DNA of 48,164 nt from an uncultured Corynebacterium sp. (lineage in GTDB: Bacteria; Actinomycetota; Actinomycetes; Mycobacteriales; Mycobacteriaceae). The stretch covers positions 1 to 48,164 of the forward strand of contig CALUCD010000011.1 of NCBI GenBank assembly GCA_943914465.1, in the 5' to 3' direction. The position numbers and the translations under genes were made by a program. The notes under the pieces are model-generated. The model did not search any database. It saw nothing but the letters and a program-made list of their open reading frames with translations, and was not told the origin of the DNA. The first letter of the stretch is position 1. Each line of letters begins with the position of its first letter. This document shows, piece after piece, positions 42,690 through 48,164 of the stretch.

Positions 42690-44715
42690 CAGAGCGCACC
42701 TCCCCGAACATGGCATAAATACGATCCAGTGAGCCAGCGATATCCGCATCCAACTCTTCAAGGGAGCGCGACTCTTCCGGCTTGTAGAACAGGCGCGTGA
42801 GCGGAAGTTCCGTTCCCACCTTGGCGAGCGACTCATCCCATTGCATATCCGGGACGAACGGAAGCACTTCGCTCTCCATGTGCTCGGATACGTCCTCTAG
42901 GTAAGGCACACGCTCGATCACCTTGGAAGCAGCGTCCACGACCGGGTTCCTCTTCTCATCGAGAGAAGCGGGAGCGTTCTCATCTTCAACCGCGAGAGCA
43001 GCCATGATGTGCTTGAGAAGTGGTGCGCCCATCTTCACCCCGTGCGCCTTCGCTGAAGCCTTCAGCGCCTTGGGAAGGTCGTTGTAATCGCGTCCCTTCA
43101 TCTCGCGGATGACCGCTTCATGCTCCGGGAATGCCGACTTATGGCTCATGGCTTCAGCGACGGTCTCATCAGTCACGCCGACGGCGTAGTGAGCGACCTT
43201 GAACATCGGCACGTCCCGGTAGGTGAGATCGTCAGCGGTGACGATGATGGAGCGCTCCGTCTCTTCGAAATCCTTGTAAATCTTCGTGATCTTCCGGATG
43301 TTGTCATCCGTGAACTCAACACGTTTGTTACCCATCGACTTGCGCATGGGGGCGCAAATCTCTGTCGCGTCGATGAACTGAATCTTCCCACGGCGACGGG
43401 GTTCCTTGTTCTGGTCCAGAATCCAGATATAGGTAGCGATACCCGTGTTGTAGAACATCTCAGTCGGTAGCGCGATAATTGCATCCAGAACTTCAGTGCC
43501 ACCTTGTGCGCCGATGAGATATTTACGGATGCTGTCGGGACCGCTCTCAGCATCACCCGTGAACAGCGGGGAGCCGTTTGTAACCACAGCAGCACGCCCG
43601 CCCTTAGTGTCACCACTTGCGGGAGCGAGTTTGTGCGCAATGTGCATCAAAAACAGCATCTGCCCATCACTGACGGCGGGAAGTCCTTCTGAGAATCGTG
43701 GATCTCCACCCTCCTGAAGGTCTTTCACCTCCTTCTGAAACGCCTTCCAGGAGGAGCCGTAGGGCGGGTTCGCCATGATGTAGTCGAAGGTGTCGTTTGC
43801 GTACTGATCGTTCGTCAGCGAGTTGCCGAACTTGAGCACTTCGGGGTCTTTAAAGCCCTGCATGAGCAAGTCAGACTTACCCATTGCGAAGGAAGATTCC
43901 TTCAATTCCTGTCCCGCCACCACAACCTCGATACCCGGGTTGATGACGCGGAGCGCGTCACGAGCAGCGATCAGCATTCCGCACGTACCAGCGGTGGGGT
44001 CGTAAACCGAGCGAATAATGCCATCTTCTTCCAACTCAGTGTCATCAGACGTGAACAAGATGGAAGTCATCAGACGAATCGCATCACGCGGGGTATAGAA
44101 CTCACCGGCATCTTTTGCCTTGCGAGCAAACGAGCGATACATCAGGTTCTCGAAAATGTCACCCATCGTCTGATCCCGGAGTGCTTCATCAGACATGTCG
44201 ATGGATGCGAAGTGGTTGACCACGTTCCAGAGTTGGTTATTGCGATCTAGGAAGTCAATCAACTTGTCGAACTCGAATGCATCCCAAATTTCCAGGATGT
44301 TCGGGGAGAACGTATTGAGATACTGTTTAAGTCCTGGCTTGAGCGCATCATCCGAGGTCGCCAGCCGTTCAAGGGAGAGTTCAGATGTGTTCCAGAAGCG
44401 GAGTTTGAACATGCTCTCGATCTTGAGTGCGACGATTGCGGGGTCAGTTCCCTTTACGTTTTCATGGTGAACGAGATCGAGTACGTCCTTCTTTGTGGAC
44501 TCTAAGCGTCCCTCAAGACGGCGTAGCACCGTGAACGGGATGATGTAGTCGCCGTAGTTTTCAGCCGGGACGATAAGACGGAGGTAATCGTCCGCCGTCT
44601 GCCAGATAGCAGCGTTCAGGCTGTTGACCTTGGCTGTCTGCTTCGGGGTAATCGAATCGAGAATTTCTGAAGTATCGGTCACTATTCGTTTCTTTGTCTT
44701 ATCGAAAAGTTTCAT
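42682..44715 (-). CDS. hsdM: Type I restriction-modification methyltransferase subunit
   Basis: A 677-residue N6-adenine methylase. I start it at ATG 44715 (MKLFDKTKKRIVTD); the open frame reaches 44901 but that part lacks family character. The helical N-terminal HsdM domain includes AAIWQTADDYLRLIVPAENY. Motif X: AKDAGEFYTPRDAIRLM. Motif I: VYDPTAGTCGMLIAARDAL (about 237-255), with Cys at a position usually Gly. Motif IV: DYIMANPPYGSSW (NPPY 316-319). Further on: AAVVTNGSPLFTGDAESG and IALPTEMFYNTGIATYIWIL, typical of the N6_Mtase family. It is the first gene of the operon. Confidence 0.93.
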   Translation of the reverse strand: MKLFDKTKKRIVTDTSEILDSITPKQTAKVNSLNAAIWQTADDYLRLIVPAENYGDYIIPFTVLRRLEGRLESTKKDVLDLVHHENVKGTDPAIVALKIESMFKLRFWNTSELSLERLATSDDALKPGLKQYLNTFSPNILEIWDAFEFDKLIDFLDRNNQLWNVVNHFASIDMSDEALRDQTMGDIFENLMYRSFARKAKDAGEFYTPRDAIRLMTSILFTSDDTELEEDGIIRSVYDPTAGTCGMLIAARDALRVINPGIEVVVAGQELKESSFAMGKSDLLMQGFKDPEVLKFGNSLTNDQYANDTFDYIMANPPYGSSWKAFQKEVKDLQEGGDPRFSEGLPAVSDGQMLFLMHIAHKLAPASGDTKGGRAAVVTNGSPLFTGDAESGPDSIRKYLIGAQGGTEVLDAIIALPTEMFYNTGIATYIWILDQNKEPRRRGKIQFIDATEICAPMRKSMGNKRVEFTDDNIRKITKIYKDFEETERSIIVTADDLTYRDVPMFKVAHYAVGVTDETVAEAMSHKSAFPEHEAVIREMKGRDYNDLPKALKASAKAHGVKMGAPLLKHIMAALAVEDENAPASLDEKRNPVVDAASKVIERVPYLEDVSEHMESEVLPFVPDMQWDESLAKVGTELPLTRLFYKPEESRSLEELDADIAGSLDRIYAMFGEVRSDD

Positions 44716-45343
44716 ACGAACTGTCTTATTGTTGCATAAACATGGCCACCTGTAATAGGAGCTAATCTGCGTTTTGCACATGTCATTCCGTAATTCAGAC
44801 CAGTACGTCGACTTCTGGATTCGCTTGGCGAAGGCTTCTTGTCGCGGGGTGGCGCCTAAATAAGTTGGCGGGACTAGGAACAACGAAGCGGGTGCCAACA
44901 AGCTTCACAATGACGGCGTGAACCCGCAGTGGAGCTCTCAACACCTGAGCGGCAGTTCGTTGAGGGAGCTTTTCACGCCTCGCACGCTGATCAGGTGTAT
45001 AGCGAGGCCGGCTTTTCAGTGCGGCGCGCCTTCGGCTTCAGTTCAGGGGCCAAGCCTAATCTCAGGGGCTTTCGGATATTCAATCTACCCCCGCCCCGGG
45101 GTGCCGGATACTAGCGCGATTCCCTAATGGTTAGGTGGTCGATTCCCTAGAATACTGGCTCCCGGAGCGCATGGATAGGCTGTCACGATTATCTGTCCCC
45201 GGACTCGCGGGTCTTTGTCAGTGGTCACTGCGGATTGGTAGCGGTGTTTCAGTCGAAACTAACTTGCACGAAGTTCTTCCGTGCCGGGCCAAGTACCACT
45301 AAAATTGCGCCAAAGAACGTAGTCGAAGGCTAAGGAGGAGAGC
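44716..45343. other. Intergenic region with restriction-operon promoter and repeat copy C
   Basis: About 630 bp between hsdM and the 35-residue membrane protein. It contains repeat copy C (44936-45074) and presumably the minus-strand promoter of the hsd operon; AATAAGAC about 10 bases before the hsdM ATG may be a -10-like box. There is no other gene I can support. Confidence 0.4.
44936..45074 (+). repeat. Dispersed repeat, copy C (5' part only)
   Basis: About 139 bp matching 35915-36053 in the same orientation. The first ~75 bases (from CTCAACAC to GTGTATAGCGAGG) differ at only about four positions; similarity falls off after that and ends near CTTTCGG. The encoded reading STPERQFVEGAFHASHADQV, YSEAGFSVRRAFGFSSGAKP matches the open reading of copy B. 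With B it brackets the type I restriction operon as a direct repeat. Confidence 0.75.
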
Positions 45344-45451
45344 ATGACCCTCGGTATTGGAGAAGTCCTCATCGTTTTGGTAATCCTTGCGCTATTTGCC
45401 GCGCTGGGTTTTGCCCTCTGGAAGATTGTGCGCTCGGCTAGTCAGAAGTAG
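45344..45451 (+). CDS. 35-residue single-TM protein
   Basis: A very short gene: ATG 45344 has a near-perfect TAAGGAGG Shine-Dalgarno eight bases upstream and the frame ends at TAG 45449-45451. The peptide is one hydrophobic helix (GEVLIVLVILALFAALGFAL) with a basic tail (WKIVRSASQK). A strong terminator starts 12 bp after the stop, which supports a real transcription unit. Small membrane peptides like this modulate transporters or kinases, or act as type I toxins; nothing here decides between these. I do not recognise a named family. Confidence 0.72.
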   Translation: MTLGIGEVLIVLVILALFAALGFALWKIVRSASQK

Positions 45452-45463
45452 CGCCTACAACAC

Positions 45464-45500
45464 CCCGCTGTCGGATACCCACCGGCAGCGGGTCTTTTCT
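45464..45500 (+). terminator. Rho-independent terminator after the 35-residue membrane protein
   Basis: CCCGCTGTCGG (45464-45474) pairs with CCGGCAGCGGG (45482-45492) with one mismatch around a 7-base loop, followed by the T-rich tract TCTTTTCT. This is a textbook intrinsic terminator on the plus strand. Confidence 0.88.
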
Positions 45501-45668
45501 TAACCAAACCCCACCACAAAGTTGGACCCGTAGTCACTGTTCCCCGCCGGTTGACCGTGAACCGAGGCCCGCACGGCCACAATTCGGGCGAAAACGCGCT
45601 GAAGACGACACGACACGCCACGCCACTATCTCCCTATCTATACGCGCAGTTGAGAGTAGGTTTCCGCG

Positions 45669-47146
45669 TTGCGCGGCCGTGCTTACTCCACTGATTTACC
45701 TGGCGACCACACCCAGGCCCACGCCCGAGTCCGACTACGACAACATACACGTCCCCCTCGGCGTGGTGAGACGTTTCAGCAGGCACTCGCGCGTCGCCGT
45801 GACCTTCACCGAACACGGGCCATTACCTTTGCGAATGCCCTTGTGAGGGCCAGCCATTTCGAGGTCCCCGACCAACTGTGGGAGACCTGGGACGGTTCTA
45901 TCGCGCTCGACGCGACACCGATTCCGGCGCCGGGGCGTCACAATCCGAAGCGGGCCAACCGTCGAATGGGTCTCAACTTCGAGGCGGGCTGGTACAACAA
46001 GCAGAAGATTGTGGACGGTGAGGTTATCGTCCGCTCGAAGTGGGCGTTTGAGGCTACGTTTGCCGTTTCGGTAGGCGGAGGAGTTTCCGGCAAGGGTGCC
46101 CTGCCGAGCCTGATTATGGGCATGAGTTTCGACAAGCCGCACGTTCGTCCCGGTGCTCTCGGACTAGAGGCGTTGGGGTGGCTGATGGAAGATGAGACCG
46201 TACCGAAGGGCTACCTCCTCGCTGACCGCGCCTACGTTCCGCAGCCAAAGGCGAAGGACTTCCAACTTCCTGTTCGTCGGGCTGGCTACAAAATTGTTGC
46301 TGACCAGAAGAAGGACCAGTCGGGTATCCAGTACACCGACGTTTCCGGGGCCGTGCTCGTGGACGGTAAATATCACTGCCCGCTCGTTCGTTACCTCGAC
46401 CACGGGATTAACCCTCGTGGCGACTTAGAAGCCGCTGACATCAACGACGGGCAGTTCGAGCGCGTCATCGAACAGCGCCGTTTGCTGGAACTGCGTCCGA
46501 AGGGTGGCGTGGACGCTAACGGTAGTCAGAAGATGATGTGTCCGGCGAAAGGTTCCGGCGCCCACGTGGTCTGTTCTTTCGTGAAGCGACGTCCCTCAAT
46601 GACGGCAACGGTTGGTCGGTTGACCACCTGGTTGCCAAGGCCCGTAAGTCTGGCGACCCGCTCGTGGACAACCAGCCCCGCTGCCGCACAAACACTTCAA
46701 GTGTGACCGTGCCCGTGCGTCTGCCGGTGGAACGTGCCCAGGACACGAATGACCCACTGACGAAGGCTATGAAGCTCGTCCAAGACGGGCCCGCCGTCTA
46801 CTCGAAGGAGTGGGCCGAAATTTACGGTCGTCGCAACGCCGTGGAGTCGATGAACGGCACGATTAAGGGCCCGCTTGGTTCTGCGATTGAAGACCCTCGG
46901 ACACAGCTGCTACGCGGGTTTGCCTCCCAGGTCTTCCTTGTCGCGCTTTCCGCTGCCGGGACGAACCACCGTCTCATCATCTCTGCTGGCAAGGACGACG
47001 TTTTCAATCACGGTCCTGACCCCGAGCGACCCGAGCCACCAAAGCGACGGCGGTTCGTCTCCGAGTATGACGATGACGACTCGGACTTCGATTTCTACGA
47101 GAACAGTCGCACGAGGGGGCCGGACTCACTTCCCGGCGTAGCCTAG
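45669..47146 (+). pseudogene. DDE-type transposase, frameshifted
   Basis: Two overlapping frames together form one transposase. The first (from about 45669) has VRLRQHTRPPRRGETFQQAL, HRTRAITFANALVRASHF, the first catalytic Asp in WDGSIALDATPIPAPG and the second in YLLADRAYVPQPKAKDF. Near 46560-46640 the frame changes: the continuation is in the other frame (from about 46538), with VTVPVRLPVERAQDTNDPLT, the catalytic Glu in YGRRNAVESMNGTIKGPLG and an acidic tail. One lost base in that interval explains it. The N-terminus also looks short, so part may be missing. I do not recognise the IS family and found no clear terminal inverted repeats. Confidence 0.72.
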
Positions 47147-47482
47147 ACCGACCGCAGCAATGCGCTCGGTCTACAAGTCGTGGGAAAGACCTAAAATCGA
47201 ACGAAAAATCGAACATAGAAACGGCCCCGGTTCCTCATTTTTGAGGTTCCGGGGCCGTTTCCGGCTCTTTTAACCGTGCAGGTAACCGAGCGTTGGGGTG
47301 CGGGGTGCTCGGACGTTATTTATCCGATCGAACATCGGTCGAACGTCCGAAACCCCCTCTCGGAGCTTTCAGTAAACTCCCCGACCAGTTGTAGCGGGTT
47401 CGTGGCTACACCCCGGTTACACCGGGTTCCGACTCCGGTTACACGACAGAAGTCAATTATAAGACGTGAGCAGGAGCGCTCC
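47147..47482. other. Spacer after the transposase
   Basis: It holds the transposase terminator (47218-47261) and AAAATCGAACGAAAAATCGAAC direct repeats just before it. A stretch near 47368-47395 (TTCAGTAAACTCCCCGACCAG) faintly resembles the start of the dispersed repeat's right part but is too short to call. There is no gene I can support. Confidence 0.4.
47218..47261. terminator. Bidirectional terminator after the transposase
   Basis: GAAACGGCCCCGG plus CCTCA on the left (47218-47237) pairs with TGAGG plus CCGGGGCCGTTTC on the right (47242-47261), with a 2-base internal mismatch and a TTTT loop. A/T-rich ends on both sides suit termination in both directions. Confidence 0.85.
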
Positions 47483-47674
47483 TTAGAACGGGAAGTCAGG
47501 AAATTCCGCTTCCGCCTCTTCCTGCCTCTCGGCAAGCTCCACGCTCCACCGTGAACGCTCGATAAGTTCGTCAAAGGTGAGCACCTCCGGTGACTTACGG
47601 TTCGAGCGGGAACTTTCAAAGCTACGGAACTTCGAGCCAATTCGGTTGCCTTCGGCGCGGCACAAATCGCACAT
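47483..47674 (-). CDS. Possible small CxxC protein
   Basis: A 63-residue open frame beginning MCDLCRAEGNRIGSKFRSFE, with a CxxC pair at the start and a charged helical C-terminus (ELIERSRWSVELAERQEEAE). The charged, low-bias composition looks more like protein than the overlapping frames, and small CxxC proteins are common cargo in actinobacterial mobile elements. No good ribosome binding site was seen before ATG 47674. Hypothetical. Confidence 0.35.
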   Translation of the reverse strand: MCDLCRAEGNRIGSKFRSFESSRSNRKSPEVLTFDELIERSRWSVELAERQEEAEAEFPDFPF

Positions 47675-48075
47675 GGGCCGATCATCAGAAACGAGCGTGG
47701 TTCAACCAAGTATGCACCGTCGCCAGTGTTGTCTCCCTCGTTGTCCCTCTCGGCAATCCATCCGGCAAGGCTCCCCTTGGCGGCGCTAACCGTCGTCGAA
47801 CCCCGAGTTGTCCCCGCTGCAAACGGGAATCGAGCCGAGGCTGCGGATGAGGTAGATATGTTTGTTCGAGCCTTCCCGGTTCAAGATGATGAGGCCATCG
47901 AGTTTTGTTCCGTTCGGGTCATTGCTTGGGGCCTGAAAACCGATCTCGTGAACTACGCCAGGCTCGTGCGCAACTTGAATCTCGAGCTGGCGACTCCGTT
48001 TCGCAACTTTGCCGGAATCTCTGCCACTCCCACTGTCTCCTGGGCAGCACACACGGCTACGCCATTACATCGGAC
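47675..48075. other. Stretch without a supportable gene
   Basis: Open frames exist on both strands (for example 47786-48052 minus and 47726-48079 plus), but they oppose each other, lack ribosome binding sites and show no domain, so none is called. Confidence 0.35.
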
Positions 48076-48103
48076 TTGACAGGTTCAGTGCTCGCTGTAT
48101 AGT
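48076..48103 (+). promoter_or_regulatory. Strong promoter of a leaderless regulator gene
   Basis: TTGACA (48076-48081) and TATAGT (48098-48103) are separated by 16 bp, and the -10 ends seven bases before ATG 48111, so transcription should begin on the start codon. GTTCAGT occurs at 48083-48089 and again at 48102-48108, a direct repeat spanning the spacer and the -10, possibly an operator for self-repression. Confidence 0.82.
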
Positions 48104-48110
48104 TCAGTAC

Positions 48111-48164
48111 ATGCTGACTATTGCTTCGCGTCTCGACGTGATGAACCGCCTGGGTCGTGCACTG
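48111..48164 (+). CDS. Start of an ArsR/CmtR-type metal-responsive repressor (partial)
   Basis: Only 18 codons are visible: MLTIASRLDVMNRLGRAL. From memory this N-terminus strongly resembles corynebacterial and mycobacterial CmtR/ArsR-family cadmium-lead sensors, in which a LGRALADPTR-like helix precedes the winged helix. There is no Shine-Dalgarno; the promoter position indicates a leaderless mRNA, common for such regulators in this group. If correct, a metal exporter or cation-diffusion gene should follow beyond the window. The assignment rests on a short match. Confidence 0.55.
   Translation, partial: MLTIASRLDVMNRLGRAL

Noticed and set aside
47365..47396. Possible fourth copy of the dispersed repeat
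   Set aside because: Only about 15 of 21 aligned bases match; too short to distinguish from chance.
47786..48052. 88-codon minus-strand frame near the right edge
   Set aside because: Opposed by an equally open plus-strand frame; no ribosome binding site or motif.
1..48164. CRISPR arrays, tRNA or rRNA genes
   Set aside because: No regularly spaced direct repeats, cloverleaf or rRNA-like sequence was recognised by eye; a dedicated scan was not possible.

Overview
The window reads like a chromosome segment of a Corynebacterium or close relative in the Mycobacteriales. This rests on moderately high GC, an L-lactate dehydrogenase/permease/CitMHS block, a HelZ-like SNF2 helicase followed by a SWIM protein, a DUF3558 lipoprotein, several plausible leaderless starts and a CmtR-like ArsR regulator start at the right edge. 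Species cannot be named from the sequence alone. No rRNA gene, tRNA gene or CRISPR array was seen.

Layout. (1) 1-1630: a partial minus-strand gene and a DUF3558 lipoprotein, plus a 49-bp relic copied from the partial gene. (2) 1.6-8.8 kb, a decayed mobile and restriction region: an IS3-family element with an amber codon in orfA; a nuclease-methylase (type ISP/IIG-like) broken by a frameshift and an amber codon; the tail of a Tn554-type integrase operon; and a truncated, twice-lesioned MmeI-like enzyme. (3) 8.9-33 kb, mostly housekeeping: ldh, amino-acid permease, CitMHS carrier, DEAD-box RNA helicase, membrane protein, secreted HNH nuclease, putP; then a four-gene SNF2/SWIM/SbcD-like/SbcC-like set; then MarR, PspC-domain protein, a frameshifted acetyltransferase, secreted TAP-like hydrolase, YhfC-like membrane protein, secreted unknown protein, PfpI, VOC and NmrA genes.

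(4) 34.3-45.1 kb, an accessory island: a broken toxin-antitoxin pair, an AT-rich orphan gene, three partial copies of a roughly 390-bp repeat, a tiny repeat-containing protein behind a heavily structured leader, and an intact type I restriction operon (hsdM-hsdS-hsdR) whose last gene encodes a membrane-anchored protein of unknown function. Two repeat copies in the same orientation bracket the operon. (5) 45.3-48.2 kb: a 35-residue membrane protein with a terminator, a frameshifted DDE transposase with its own terminator, a possible small CxxC gene, and a strong promoter driving an apparently leaderless ArsR-type regulator that runs off the edge.

Main picture: two older restriction systems (3.3-6.7 and 7.4-8.8 kb) look dead or reduced, while the type I system at 37-44.7 kb has all reading frames open. 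Its fourth gene and the flanking repeats are the best candidates for something undescribed.
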